DNA from: JAAGZL01 sp964628835 | GTDB taxonomy: Bacteria > Pseudomonadota > Gammaproteobacteria > Chromatiales > Chromatiaceae | DNA length: 33,380 bases | Direction: 5' to 3' | Assembly (NCBI GenBank): GCA_964628835.1 | Contig: CAZVME010000036.1 | Span: 1 to 33,380 of the forward strand | Shown: one piece after another, positions 1-8,294 of the stretch | How positions within the stretch are numbered: position 1 is the first letter of the stretch | Layout: every line of letters begins with the position of its first letter | Notes under the pieces: generated by a model | Told to the model about the DNA's origin: nothing | Databases searched by the model: none | Seen by the model: the letters and a program-made list of their open reading frames with translations, nothing else | Translations under genes and position numbers: made by a program

Positions 1-473
1 ATTTTATTTTCCGGTATATGAGTGCCTGGTTTGTCCATGCCATTTACCAAAAAAGATGCCAAGGGGTATCCTAAAAAAATGTCATGGCAAAATCCAGGAG
101 TTGAACCTGGTGGCCCCTGATCCAAGATTGCGTTACTGCACAAAACGGCTGGAATTGGGTGATAAATTGTCCCCAATGAGGCAGCAAATACCCACTTTGC
201 TATTGTGCTTATGTGGAGATTTATATTACAATAAATGGTTATATACTGATATACCCTGATAATACAGGTCGATACCTCCAGAATAGCTGTGGTCTGAACA
301 GCAGCAAACATAGATTTGAGCCAACTTACCTAGTGTCTTGCTTGGGCTGTGTGCCGGTTACGCGTAGTTCCAGCAGTACCATCCGGCGGGGGATTAGAGG
401 GGGCAGGCACACTTGGCCAGGGTTGATTGGTTGGCTTGTTTTGATACACACACTAAAAATTAAGAGGTAGCTC
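1..473. other. Intergenic region upstream of the SulP gene
   Basis: No convincing gene. Short open frames here lack a ribosome site and resemble no family I know. Around 93-109 a 5-bp stem with a 7-base loop, read on the reverse strand, looks like a tRNA T-arm (loop TTCAACT), but no matching acceptor or anticodon arm follows, so no tRNA is called. The last bases before the SulP start contain AAGAGG, a usable ribosome site. Confidence 0.4.
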
Positions 474-2222
474 GTGGACTGGTTTATCGGACTAATTGTG
501 AGTTTTCCAGGGCGTTTTATTCCGTTTTTAAGCTGGATCAGGGAGCTGCGTGATACCAAAACCCTGAAGGCAGACGTGGTGGCAGGTATCACGGTGGCGA
601 TGGTGCTGGTGCCTCAGTCCATGGCATATGCCCAGCTAGCCGGTCTGCCGCCATATTTTGGCCTCTACGCCTCATTTCTACCTCCTATAGTGGCCTCTTT
701 TTTTGGCTCATCACGGCAACTGGCCACTGGCCCGGTCGCCGTGGTGTCACTGCTGACGGCCGCCTCTCTGGAGCCCCTGGCGGCGTCTGGCAGCGAAGGT
801 TTTTTTGCCTACGCCATGATCCTTGCCATTTTCGTGGGTCTGTTCCAGATGTGTCTGGGCCTGCTGCGCCTGGGTGTGGTGGTCGATCTGTTATCGCATC
901 CGGTGGTGGTGGGTTTTACCAACGCTGGCGCTATTATCATTGCCACATCCCAATTAGGTAAGCTGTTTGGGGTAAGTGTTGAGAAGGCAGCGCACCACTA
1001 TGAGACGGTCTACAACACGGTGTTGGCGGCGATGGAGTCCACCCATGTGCCGACGCTGCTGATGGCGATACTGGCCATCTCCATCATGGTGGGATTAAAG
1101 CGGATGTTTCCGCGTGTACCCGGTGTACTGGCGGCCGTTGCAGTAACCACCACCATCTCCTGGGTATTTGAATTCGAGGCCAAGGGCGGAGGTGTGGTTG
1201 GCGTGGTGCCTGACGGGTTGCCTGGTTTTGCCATTCCTACACTCAGTGGCGATGTGTTTCTACAACTGGTGGCAAGTGCTGTGGTGATTGCCCTGATCGG
1301 TTTCATGGAGGCCATTGCCATTGCCAAGGCCATGGCGGCACGTACCAGACAGCGTCTGGACACCAATCAGGAGCTGGTGGGTCAGGGTCTGAGTAATATT
1401 GTCTCGGGTGTGTTTTCCGGCTACCCGGTATCGGGTTCCTTCTCCCGCTCTGCGGTGAATATAAACGCCGGCGCCATCACCGGGTTTTCTGCTGTGGTAA
1501 CCGGCGCCGTGGTTGGCCTTACACTGCTGTTTTTGACCCCGCTGCTGTACCACTTGCCGGTGGCGACCCTGGGCTCGGTGATTATCCTGGCGGTAATCAA
1601 CCTGATAAAGGTGTCACCGATCATACATGCCTGGAGAGCCCAGCCACACGATGCTGTGGTCTCGGTCATTACCTTCGCGCTTACGCTGTATCTGGCACCG
1701 CACCTGGAGTTCGGTGTATTGATGGGCGTTCTGCTGTCACTGGCGCTGTTTGTGATCCGTTCCATGCGTCCTCGGGTTGCAGTTCTGTCTCGTTACAAGG
1801 ACGGCACCCTGCGGGATATTGCAGTGTTTCCACTCCCAACCAGTGAGTTTATCTCAGTGGTTCGGTTTGATGGTTCGCTCTATTTTGCTAATGCTGGCTA
1901 TTTCGAGGACAAGATACTCGAAGTGGTGGCGGTGAATCCAAAGCTGCGCTATATCGTTATTGATGCCACCGGTATTAATCAGATGGACGCCACCGGAGAA
2001 GAGGTGTTGCATCACCTGGCGGAACGTCTGGAGGATCACGGTATTGAGCTGGTGGTGGCCGGGATGAAGAAGCAGTTTATGGATGTCATCCGGCGTACCC
2101 GTCTGATCGAGTATATGGGTGAGGAGCACTTCTTCTCGCGTATCCAAAATGCGCTGGACTATGTGTGGGATAAACTGGGAACAGAATATGACCGCACTAC
2201 CTGTCCTCTGCGGATGAAATAA
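474..2222 (+). CDS. SulP family inorganic anion transporter with C-terminal STAS domain
   Basis: This is an inner-membrane anion transporter of the SLC26/SulP family, 582 residues, a normal length. Family members move sulfate, bicarbonate or other anions; the substrate cannot be read from the sequence. The N-terminal part carries the SulP signature (VPQSMAYAQLAGLPPYFGLYA near residues 47-67) followed by many hydrophobic helices up to about residue 425. A cytoplasmic STAS domain fills roughly residues 440-560 (FDGSLYFANAGYFED, then VIDATGINQMDATG). The start is GTG, with AAGAGG about 6 bases upstream. It converges on the FAD oxidase gene, and the two stop codons are separated by one base, leaving no room for a dedicated terminator. 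Confidence 0.95.
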   Translation: MDWFIGLIVSFPGRFIPFLSWIRELRDTKTLKADVVAGITVAMVLVPQSMAYAQLAGLPPYFGLYASFLPPIVASFFGSSRQLATGPVAVVSLLTAASLEPLAASGSEGFFAYAMILAIFVGLFQMCLGLLRLGVVVDLLSHPVVVGFTNAGAIIIATSQLGKLFGVSVEKAAHHYETVYNTVLAAMESTHVPTLLMAILAISIMVGLKRMFPRVPGVLAAVAVTTTISWVFEFEAKGGGVVGVVPDGLPGFAIPTLSGDVFLQLVASAVVIALIGFMEAIAIAKAMAARTRQRLDTNQELVGQGLSNIVSGVFSGYPVSGSFSRSAVNINAGAITGFSAVVTGAVVGLTLLFLTPLLYHLPVATLGSVIILAVINLIKVSPIIHAWRAQPHDAVVSVITFALTLYLAPHLEFGVLMGVLLSLALFVIRSMRPRVAVLSRYKDGTLRDIAVFPLPTSEFISVVRFDGSLYFANAGYFEDKILEVVAVNPKLRYIVIDATGINQMDATGEEVLHHLAERLEDHGIELVVAGMKKQFMDVIRRTRLIEYMGEEHFFSRIQNALDYVWDKLGTEYDRTTCPLRMK

Positions 2223-2223
2223 T

Positions 2224-3618
2224 TCAGGCGTCAGTGGCGGGGAATATCTTACCCGGGTTGAGTATCCCCGCCGGGTCAAACTGGCGTTTTATGTCGGTCA
2301 TCAGACGCAGGGTAACCGGGTCGATCTCGCGCTCAATATAGTCCCGTTTCTCCAGTCCAATGCCGTGTTCGCCCGACAGGGTTCCGTCCAGGCCCAGCAC
2401 TAGATCGAAGATTGCATCCAGGCACTGGTGCGCCTGCTGCATCTGGTCAGGATCATCCGGGTCGGTCAGCAGGTTGACGTGAATGTTGCCGTTGCCGGCA
2501 TGACCGAAATTCACAATCCGTATTCCACTGCTGGCAGCTAGTTGCTGCAACCCGTCTATCAGTTGCGGAATGCGTGATACCGGCACCACCACATCCTCAT
2601 TTATCTTCTTGGGCGCGATCTTGCGCAGGGCCGGTGACAGGGATTTGCGCGCCTTCCATAGCTGCGCTATCTCCTCCTGGCTCTGCGCCACATGCAGGTC
2701 GATCAACCCCGGGTTGCGTGCTGCCGCAGCCACAGCGGCAACCGATTCATCCAGGCAGTGTCCGGGGCCATCTACCTCGATCATGAGTATGGCTCCAGTC
2801 CCGGCAGTAATCTCTAGCTCAGAGAAATCACGCACCATATCGATCGCGGCCCCGTCCATAAACTCCAGGGCGCAGGGGGTGACCTGTTGCGCCATGATGG
2901 CAGAAACCGCCTGGGCTGCGGTGTGTATATCTCTATAGCTGGCCCGCAGGGTCTGCTTGGCCTCGGGCAGGGGGGTGAGTTTGAGTATGGCCTCGGTGAT
3001 CACCCCCAGGGTGCCCTCGGAGCCGATAAGCAGGCGGGTCAGGTCGTAGCCCACTACACCCTTGCTGGTGGATACGCCGGTGCGTATCTCTTCACCGCTG
3101 CCGGTTATGGCCCTGAGACCAAGGGTGTTCTCCCGGGGGGTGCCATATTTTATCGCCCGTGGTCCGGCGGAGTTGTAGGCCAGGTTGCCACCGATGGTGC
3201 AGATGGCGGAGCTGGTGGGGTCGGGCGGCCAGAAGAAGCCGTGTTCTGCAGCGGCCTGTTGTAGTGCCTGATTGGTGACTCCGGGTTCGACTCGGGCGCT
3301 GCGGTTGTCCGGGTCGATCCCCAGGATTCTATTCATGCGTTCCAGTGAGAGCACGATTCCGCCCCGGTCCGGGACGGTGGCCCCGGTGGTACCGGTTCCG
3401 CGTCCCCTGGCGATGAGGTTGATGTGCTCTCGGTTGCACAGTTGCAGCAGTGATCTGATCTGGTGATGCTCGGTGGCGAACACCACGGCCTGCGGCATGG
3501 CCTGGCGGCGACTGTTGTCGTAGCCGTAGGGCAGGCAGTCCCCGGGATCGGTCAGTACCGATTCGGGGCCAAATATGCTGCCAAGTTCCGTGACTGCGCC
3601 AGTTGAGAGCTGCTCCAC
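2224..3618 (-). CDS. FAD-binding oxidase, GlcD / D-lactate dehydrogenase type
   Basis: A 464-residue flavoprotein of the FAD-linked oxidase family (FAD_binding_4 plus FAD-oxidase C-terminal domain) that oxidises a 2-hydroxy acid such as glycolate or D-lactate. The PP-loop region reads IARGRGTGTTGATVP near residue 70, and GGNLAYNSAGPRAIKYGT near 145 continues the FAD site. The C-terminal domain has the metal/substrate motifs GHAGNGNIHVN (about 375) and GEHGIGLEKRDY (about 418). The start is GTG, seven bases after the dolP stop, with a weak ribosome site, so translation may be coupled to dolP. No GlcE/GlcF or iron-sulfur partner is adjacent, which favours a stand-alone D-lactate or 2-hydroxyglutarate type enzyme over a glycolate oxidase complex; the substrate is unresolved. 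Confidence 0.88.
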   Translation of the reverse strand: MEQLSTGAVTELGSIFGPESVLTDPGDCLPYGYDNSRRQAMPQAVVFATEHHQIRSLLQLCNREHINLIARGRGTGTTGATVPDRGGIVLSLERMNRILGIDPDNRSARVEPGVTNQALQQAAAEHGFFWPPDPTSSAICTIGGNLAYNSAGPRAIKYGTPRENTLGLRAITGSGEEIRTGVSTSKGVVGYDLTRLLIGSEGTLGVITEAILKLTPLPEAKQTLRASYRDIHTAAQAVSAIMAQQVTPCALEFMDGAAIDMVRDFSELEITAGTGAILMIEVDGPGHCLDESVAAVAAAARNPGLIDLHVAQSQEEIAQLWKARKSLSPALRKIAPKKINEDVVVPVSRIPQLIDGLQQLAASSGIRIVNFGHAGNGNIHVNLLTDPDDPDQMQQAHQCLDAIFDLVLGLDGTLSGEHGIGLEKRDYIEREIDPVTLRLMTDIKRQFDPAGILNPGKIFPATDA

Positions 3619-3624
3619 CTGTGG

Positions 3625-4209
3625 TTACCGGTACTCGAAGATCTTGACCACGCGTTTTATCCCCGTCACGTAACGCACCTTCTGTACCACCTCATCGGCC
3701 TCCTGCTTGGAGACTATGCCCATCAGGTATACGTTACCTTGATCGGTCACGACCTTGACCCTGGTGGGATCGAAGTCGGGCTGTTTGACGTCAAACAGCT
3801 TAATCTTGACCTTGGATGTGATGTAGGTGTCGTTGCCCTGCTGTGTGATGGAGGCGGATGGCCCAATCTGAATCTCATCCACCACCCGTTTTACTTCGTT
3901 GATCCTGCGGATCATATCCACATAGCGTTGGCGCAGTTGTTCGCTGTTTGCCTGTCCGGTCAGAAGAATAACCCTGTTATAGCTGGTGGCGCTGAGGTTG
4001 GCCTGCTTAAATAGCTCCGGGTATTTGGTTTTAAGGTGCAGGGCCTTGAACTCGATGTTCTGGTCTTCCAGCGCGGCACCGGCCGAACGGCGGTCGTGGA
4101 ATACCGATGCCCCGGTGGCGGCGCCTCCAACTACGGCGGTGGCACAGCCGCTGAGTAGATTGATCCCGAGCAGGATGGCGATGATTCCCAGAGGTGTAGC
4201 CAGTCTCAT
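3625..4209 (-). CDS. dolP: BON-domain outer-membrane lipoprotein, DolP/YraP-like
   Basis: A 194-residue lipoprotein with two BON domains. The signal peptide ends in the lipobox LLSGC (Cys about residue 22). BON1 lies around residues 50-120 (YNRVILLTGQANSEQLRQRY) and BON2 around 125-192 (TYITSKVKIKLFDV, then VYLMGIVSKQEADEVVQKV). In E. coli DolP sits at the cell-envelope division site and supports outer-membrane integrity. It follows yraN by 30 bases in the lpoA-yraN-dolP order typical of gammaproteobacteria. The usual diaA gene between yraN and dolP is missing here. Confidence 0.9.
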   Translation of the reverse strand: MRLATPLGIIAILLGINLLSGCATAVVGGAATGASVFHDRRSAGAALEDQNIEFKALHLKTKYPELFKQANLSATSYNRVILLTGQANSEQLRQRYVDMIRRINEVKRVVDEIQIGPSASITQQGNDTYITSKVKIKLFDVKQPDFDPTRVKVVTDQGNVYLMGIVSKQEADEVVQKVRYVTGIKRVVKIFEYR

Positions 4210-4239
4210 ATTGTTCTCCGTGTGTGGTAGTTCTGTTTT

Positions 4240-4641
4240 TTAATATGTCTCGGCCTGAAATGCGTCTTTGATCCACTCTATCTGTGGATCCTGTTCTCCA
4301 GACAGTGCAATTACATCAAATCTGCAGATATTGTCTGCGTGGTGCCTCTCACTCTGTAAATAATATTCAGCTGTGGTGAGCAAACGGCGCTGCTTTTGTC
4401 TGGTGACACTCTCGGCGGCCGAGCCGTAACGGTCGTTCTTGCGGTAACGGACCTCAACGAACACCAGAAAGTTTCCCTCCTGCATGATCAGGTCAATTTC
4501 TCCTCGGCGGCAGTGGTAGTTGCGGGTTAGCAGGATTAACCCCCGCTGCTCCAGGTGCTCTATTGCCAGATCCTCGGCAGCAGTGCCGATCTTGCGGGTG
4601 GTCCGGTCTGACGCCTGGTGCGGCTTAAACCGTCCGAACAT
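4240..4641 (-). CDS. yraN: YraN family (UPF0102) endonuclease-like protein
   Basis: 133 residues, standard length for the family, which has a restriction-endonuclease-like fold. The conserved core is visible: GTAAEDLAIEHLEQRG (about 19-34), ILLTRNYHCRRGEIDLIM with the GEID motif (about 36-53), and FVEVRYRKNDRYGSAAESV with the EVR motif (about 60-79). Its function is not firmly established. It starts one base after the lpoA stop, so the two are almost certainly co-transcribed and translationally coupled. Confidence 0.93.
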   Translation of the reverse strand: MFGRFKPHQASDRTTRKIGTAAEDLAIEHLEQRGLILLTRNYHCRRGEIDLIMQEGNFLVFVEVRYRKNDRYGSAAESVTRQKQRRLLTTAEYYLQSERHHADNICRFDVIALSGEQDPQIEWIKDAFQAETY

Positions 4642-4642
4642 G

Positions 4643-6607
4643 CTACCAGGAGAAAAAATCAGAAGACTGGCCAGATCTGGAACTGGGCTTGGGCGCTTGG
4701 GAGGAGGTGGAGTGTTTCTCCTCCAGCCGCGGTGCGTAGCCTATGATCTCGGGGATGCCCTTCTTCATCTTGGCCCACACCAGTTGTCGGTGGACCAGGT
4801 TGTTGCGTCCTATGTAGAGGATGCCGGTCTTGCCGTCCAGGGTCTCGCGGGACGAAGAGCGCAGGCGCGAGAGGTGCGGCATCATGCGGTAGCTGTCTAT
4901 ACCCATGGCGTAGAGTCGACCGTAGCTGGAACTCTTTTTGGCCAGGGTAGGTTCAATCAGACTGCGGGACAGGGGTTGCTCTCCCTCGCTGGCCAGAAGC
5001 CAGGGGATGTCCGGGAATACAACGCCCTCCAGATCCAGGTCCTGCTTGGGCGCATGTCTGCCGGAGTAACTGTGTGAGGTGGTGTACACGGGCAGCTTGG
5101 CGGCGTGGTGGAACTGTAGTTGTGGACGGATCTGACGCGCCAGGCGGGTCTTGGCCAGAAGGAAAATAAAATCTGCATCCTGGCGGCGGCGTGGCACGAA
5201 TTCTATCTTTCTGCCCAGGGCGCTGCGCATGGAGCGGCGGCGCTGGTAGCTCTCATCTATGTTCAGTAGTGCCCGCAGGGTGACGGAGAAGTCATTCTCC
5301 TTGGTGTTGTAGGCCTGGCGCTCCACTATTTTTCCACCCAGGCTGGTCCAGTGCTGGTGAAAGCTGTTGTAGATCCTCTCGCCCCAACCACCCTGTGGGG
5401 TTAGGACGATGGCGCGGGTGTGTCCGTCAACCCAGGCCCGCTCCGCCACCTGTCTGGCTTCGTCCTCAGGCGCCAGACCGAACTGGTACAGGTTGTCCGG
5501 GGTTGAGCCCTGAGCCTGAATTCGGTTGAGCGCCAGCACCGGCACCTCAAGTGACCCTAGTCTGGCAATCTGGGTAACCGACTCCTTGACCAGGGGGCCG
5601 ATCACTCTATCCGCGCCATCTCTGATGGCCTGCTTGTAGACGGGGATGGTCTGGTTGCTGTTGCTGCTGTCGTAGATACGGATTTCGGGGCGTTCGTGTT
5701 CTGGATGATTGTTGTGGGCAGCCATTATGCCGTCGTAGAGGGCGCGGGCAGCCTTGGCGTATGGTCCACTCTTTGGCAGGAGTATGGCCAGTTGTCTGGG
5801 TCTGGAGTATTCTGCAGCTACCTGCTGTACCTGGCTTTCCAGTAGCTGGGGCAGGGCTGGATGGCTGGAGAACTCCTCGCGCCATCTCTGCATGGCCGTA
5901 TGCCCCATGGACGGGTTGTTGGTGTTTATCTTGATTGCTCTGGTTAGTTCGATCCAGCCCCCGAATACACCCGGAGGGTTTGGTTTCAGCAACTCCAGGG
6001 CCGAGTCGGTGTAGGTGGTGAGGGTGCGCACGATGTTGAGTTGGTTATCCAGGCGAGCCATGGGGTCCTGGGTCAGCAGGTCCAGTTCACTCAGGTGGCG
6101 TGCGCTCTCAAACATGTTGCCGGTAAGGCGAAACGCCTCGGCGCGGTTCTTATGGTAGCGTCGCAGCAGTTGGGATGGCATACCGCCTTCCGGTGGCTGC
6201 TCCAGCAGTTGCAGGCCCTCATCCGCGCTATTGCCCTTGATGGCTACCTCTGCCAGCAGTACGCGGCGTTTCAGGCCAAGCCGCGGCAGGTCGTCGGTGC
6301 TGATGAGTTGCAGTAGGCGGAAGGCGGAGGTGTTGTCCTGCACCTGTAGATAGTTTTCCACCGCCCTGAGCATGGCCTCCTGCTTTACCGGTGGCCTGCT
6401 GGTCTGTGCCAGCCGTTCCAGCATAAGCGCTGCTTCGGCATTATTACCCTCCGCTTCCAGGTCCAGTGCGTGGGAAAAGACTGAGTTGTTGCGCAGGGTG
6501 TCTGGCACCTCCGACTGGACCCATTTTATGGATGGGTCGGAAACACACCCGGTAAGTACAGCAATAAGCAGCAGAAGCGGTAGCAGAAAGTAATGATTTT
6601 GTTGCAT
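4643..6607 (-). CDS. lpoA: Penicillin-binding protein activator LpoA (LppC family lipoprotein)
   Basis: A 654-residue outer-membrane lipoprotein that reaches through the periplasm to stimulate PBP1A. The signal peptide ends in the lipobox LTGC (Cys21). An N-terminal helical repeat region (about 30-260) is followed by a periplasmic-binding-protein-like domain (about 270-610), beginning RQLAILLPKSGPYAKAARA and including LYQFGLAPEDEARQVAERAW. Length and two-part layout match LpoA. The gene heads the reverse-strand block and is divergent from rsmI, as in many gammaproteobacteria. Confidence 0.93.
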   Translation of the reverse strand: MQQNHYFLLPLLLLIAVLTGCVSDPSIKWVQSEVPDTLRNNSVFSHALDLEAEGNNAEAALMLERLAQTSRPPVKQEAMLRAVENYLQVQDNTSAFRLLQLISTDDLPRLGLKRRVLLAEVAIKGNSADEGLQLLEQPPEGGMPSQLLRRYHKNRAEAFRLTGNMFESARHLSELDLLTQDPMARLDNQLNIVRTLTTYTDSALELLKPNPPGVFGGWIELTRAIKINTNNPSMGHTAMQRWREEFSSHPALPQLLESQVQQVAAEYSRPRQLAILLPKSGPYAKAARALYDGIMAAHNNHPEHERPEIRIYDSSNSNQTIPVYKQAIRDGADRVIGPLVKESVTQIARLGSLEVPVLALNRIQAQGSTPDNLYQFGLAPEDEARQVAERAWVDGHTRAIVLTPQGGWGERIYNSFHQHWTSLGGKIVERQAYNTKENDFSVTLRALLNIDESYQRRRSMRSALGRKIEFVPRRRQDADFIFLLAKTRLARQIRPQLQFHHAAKLPVYTTSHSYSGRHAPKQDLDLEGVVFPDIPWLLASEGEQPLSRSLIEPTLAKKSSSYGRLYAMGIDSYRMMPHLSRLRSSSRETLDGKTGILYIGRNNLVHRQLVWAKMKKGIPEIIGYAPRLEEKHSTSSQAPKPSSRSGQSSDFFSW

Positions 6608-6693
6608 GGTCAGATAGAGGCAGGCACGATTGTAACCATCCTGTCTGTTGGTGTGATCCTTGTTTGTGGCGCCACGGCGAACGGTAGCAGGCT

Positions 6694-6735
6694 GTTAACC
6701 CGGTCACCCAATATGTCATGTTCAGCCGGGTTAAC
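6694..6735. promoter_or_regulatory. Perfect 10-bp inverted repeat between lpoA and rsmI
   Basis: GTTAACCCGG (6694-6703) and CCGGGTTAAC (6726-6735) are exact reverse complements separated by 22 bases in the 165-base gap between two divergent genes. Placement suggests an operator or a pair of sites for one regulator controlling both directions. A hairpin in the lpoA or rsmI leader is the other reading. Confidence 0.5.
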
Positions 6736-6772
6736 AATAATATCCGGGTAAGTATCTTTTCTGGGGTGTGTT

Positions 6773-7630
6773 GTGTCAATCAAAAACGGTGTTCTGTACG
6801 TGGTAGCAACTCCTATCGGCAATCTTGAGGATATCTCTGCCCGCGCCATAGAGACATTGTCAAAAGTGACTCTGATTGCCGCAGAAGATACCCGGCATAG
6901 TCGCACCCTGTTGCGTCATTTCGGGGTGGATACCCGGATGCTGGCCCTGCATGAACACAACGAATATCGGGCCCTGGAGAAGGTTGTAGACCGTCTGCAG
7001 CAGGGCGATGCCGTGGCCCTGATCTCTGATGCTGGGACGCCGGCAATCAGTGATCCTGGATTTGCCCTGATTCGGGAGTGCCATCAGCAGGGTATAGCTG
7101 TCTCTCCGGTACCAGGTCCCAGTGCGGCCATCGCCGCCCTTAGTGCTTCAGGTCTGGCCACCGACAGCTTTGTGTTTGAGGGCTTTCCCAGTCGCACCAA
7201 GGGTGCGCGTAGGGCAGAGTTTCAGGAGCTATGCCATGAGACCAGGACCCTGTTGTTTTACGAGTCCAGCCACCGGGTACAGGCGTGTCTACAGGATATG
7301 GCGGATATCTTTGGGGCTGGACGCCCTGCGGTGTTGGCCCGTGAACTGACCAAGCTGCATGAGACCATTTTGCATGGCACTTTGGGTTCGCTGTGTGAGA
7401 CCCTGGAACAGGACCCGATGCAGACCAGGGGGGAGTTTGTTTTGATCGTAAGTGGCGAACCTGTATGCCAAGACGATGCGCTAGCCCCAGAGGTGGAACG
7501 CACCATGCAAATCCTGATGCAGGAGCTCTCCCTGAAGCAGGCGGCGGCGTTGGCGGCAAAGTTGACCGGTGAAAAGAAGAATCGTCTCTACCAGTTTGGT
7601 CTTGATATGCAGGATGCCAAGGATCGGTAA
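6773..7630 (+). CDS. rsmI: 16S rRNA (cytidine1402-2'-O)-methyltransferase RsmI
   Basis: 285 residues, SAM-dependent tetrapyrrole-methylase fold. RsmI 2'-O-methylates C1402 in the decoding centre of 16S rRNA. Diagnostic stretches are LYVVATPIGNLEDISARA (about 7-24), AEDTRHSRTLLRHFG (about 36-50), LISDAGTPAISDPG (about 83-96), and VPGPSAAIAALSASGL (about 112-127). The start is GTG (GTG TCA ATC); homologues also begin just before the VATPIGNLED motif. It is divergent from lpoA, the conserved arrangement. Confidence 0.96.
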   Translation: MSIKNGVLYVVATPIGNLEDISARAIETLSKVTLIAAEDTRHSRTLLRHFGVDTRMLALHEHNEYRALEKVVDRLQQGDAVALISDAGTPAISDPGFALIRECHQQGIAVSPVPGPSAAIAALSASGLATDSFVFEGFPSRTKGARRAEFQELCHETRTLLFYESSHRVQACLQDMADIFGAGRPAVLARELTKLHETILHGTLGSLCETLEQDPMQTRGEFVLIVSGEPVCQDDALAPEVERTMQILMQELSLKQAAALAAKLTGEKKNRLYQFGLDMQDAKDR

Positions 7631-7757
7631 TACCCAGGTGTTTTGTAAGTGTAATATGTCTTGAAATCAATAGGATAGGTTTGGTCTCTAGTCTTTTGTC
7701 TGGCGGATTTCCCTGTGCATATCCACGCTGTTTACCGTGTTATCTCCATTCTTACTA

Positions 7758-7786
7758 TTGACAAAGTGATTAATTCACTCAATATT
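7758..7786 (+). promoter_or_regulatory. Candidate sigma70 promoter with palindromic operator in the spacer
   Basis: TTGACA (7758-7763), a 17-base spacer, then AATATT (7781-7786). The spacer holds the palindrome AGTGA-TTAAT-TCACT (7765-7779). A transcript from here would start near 7793 and run directly into the hairpin at 7795-7823, so it may be an attenuated promoter or a chance match. Confidence 0.35.
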
Positions 7787-7794
7787 GAGCATAG

Positions 7795-7823
7795 AAATCA
7801 TACCTGAATGGGTGTGATTTTTT
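7795..7823 (+). terminator. Rho-independent terminator after rsmI
   Basis: AAATCATACC (7795-7804), a 6-base loop, then GGTGTGATTT (7811-7820) form a 10-bp stem with one wobble pair, running into six T (7818-7823). It lies about 165 bases past the rsmI stop and is the first good terminator downstream. The rest of 7631-8014 shows no gene. Confidence 0.7.
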
Positions 7824-8014
7824 AGTCTGGCCGAGGTATCCATATCTCAAGTGGGTCGAAATTCAGACCACAGTCGGTGTCAGATTGAGCTGTTCAGTGT
7901 GAACCAAAATAACAACTACCATAATGTGTGGGGACGGCGCGGATTTCGTGTTGGATGTTGTATCCATACATTCAAAAACTAGAGTTTACAATTTAAACCA
8001 CGGAGGATTGAACT

Positions 8015-8128
8015 ATGAGTAAATCAACTGATTCTTTAGGATTCTTATGGGCATCCGGCACTCTTACTATCTTGGCCATTATTGGTCTGGTGACTGCCGC
8101 AACAATGGTATGGGTGATGCTTATCTAG
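8015..8128 (+). CDS. Small single-span membrane protein (37 residues)
   Basis: A short gene: ATG preceded by GGAGG at 8002-8006 (8-base spacing), an excellent ribosome site, and a TAG stop. The peptide begins MSKSTDSLGFLWASG and is followed by an almost unbroken hydrophobic stretch (residues about 16-37) ending at the C-terminus, so it should be a single transmembrane segment with a polar N-terminal tail. I do not recognise the family. The stop is followed by a strong stem-loop (8144-8177), consistent with a discrete monocistronic unit. Confidence 0.6.
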   Translation: MSKSTDSLGFLWASGTLTILAIIGLVTAATMVWVMLI

Positions 8129-8143
8129 ATAGTGTAAGACCGT

Positions 8144-8177
8144 GGGCGGATGCGGCATGGATGCCGCATTGATGCCC
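8144..8177. terminator. Stem-loop after the small membrane gene
   Basis: ATGCGGCAT (8150-8158) pairs with ATGCCGCAT (8161-8169) across a 2-base turn, and GGGC (8144-8147) pairs with GCCC (8174-8177) outside. There is no T tract, so it may be an RNA-stabilising or weak termination structure rather than a classical terminator. Confidence 0.5.
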
Positions 8178-8239
8178 GCAGAACAAAATATCCCATCTCT
8201 CTTCTCACCACCAATCCAACCCTATCTGATCCTGTCGTG

Positions 8240-8261
8240 GAGTGTAATTTGGGTTACACTC
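8240..8261. promoter_or_regulatory. Perfect 8-bp palindrome upstream of asnO
   Basis: GAGTGTAA (8240-8247) and TTACACTC (8254-8261) are exact reverse complements around a 6-base centre, 33 bases before the asnO start codon. It could be an operator for asnO or a leader hairpin. The TGTAA...TTACA core recalls TyrR-type boxes, but the spacing is two bases too short. Confidence 0.45.
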
Positions 8262-8294
8262 TCTGGCTTCTGAATGCCAGATTGAAAGATATAC

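Noticed and set aside
85..140. tRNA-like T-arm on the reverse strand upstream of SulP
   Set aside because: The stem and TTCAACT loop are good, but no acceptor, D-arm or anticodon arm pairs with it and no CCA end follows, so it does not make a tRNA.
4520..5077. Long forward-strand open frame over yraN/lpoA
   Set aside because: It is the antisense shadow of two well-identified genes, with no ribosome site and low-complexity, Arg/Gly-rich content.
8240..8261. TyrR box upstream of asnO
   Set aside because: The TGT...ACA arms are two bases too close, and asnO has no link to aromatic amino acids.
6608..8294. RNase P RNA, sometimes encoded near rsmI
   Set aside because: None of the conserved RNase P core blocks are seen in the gaps on either side of rsmI.
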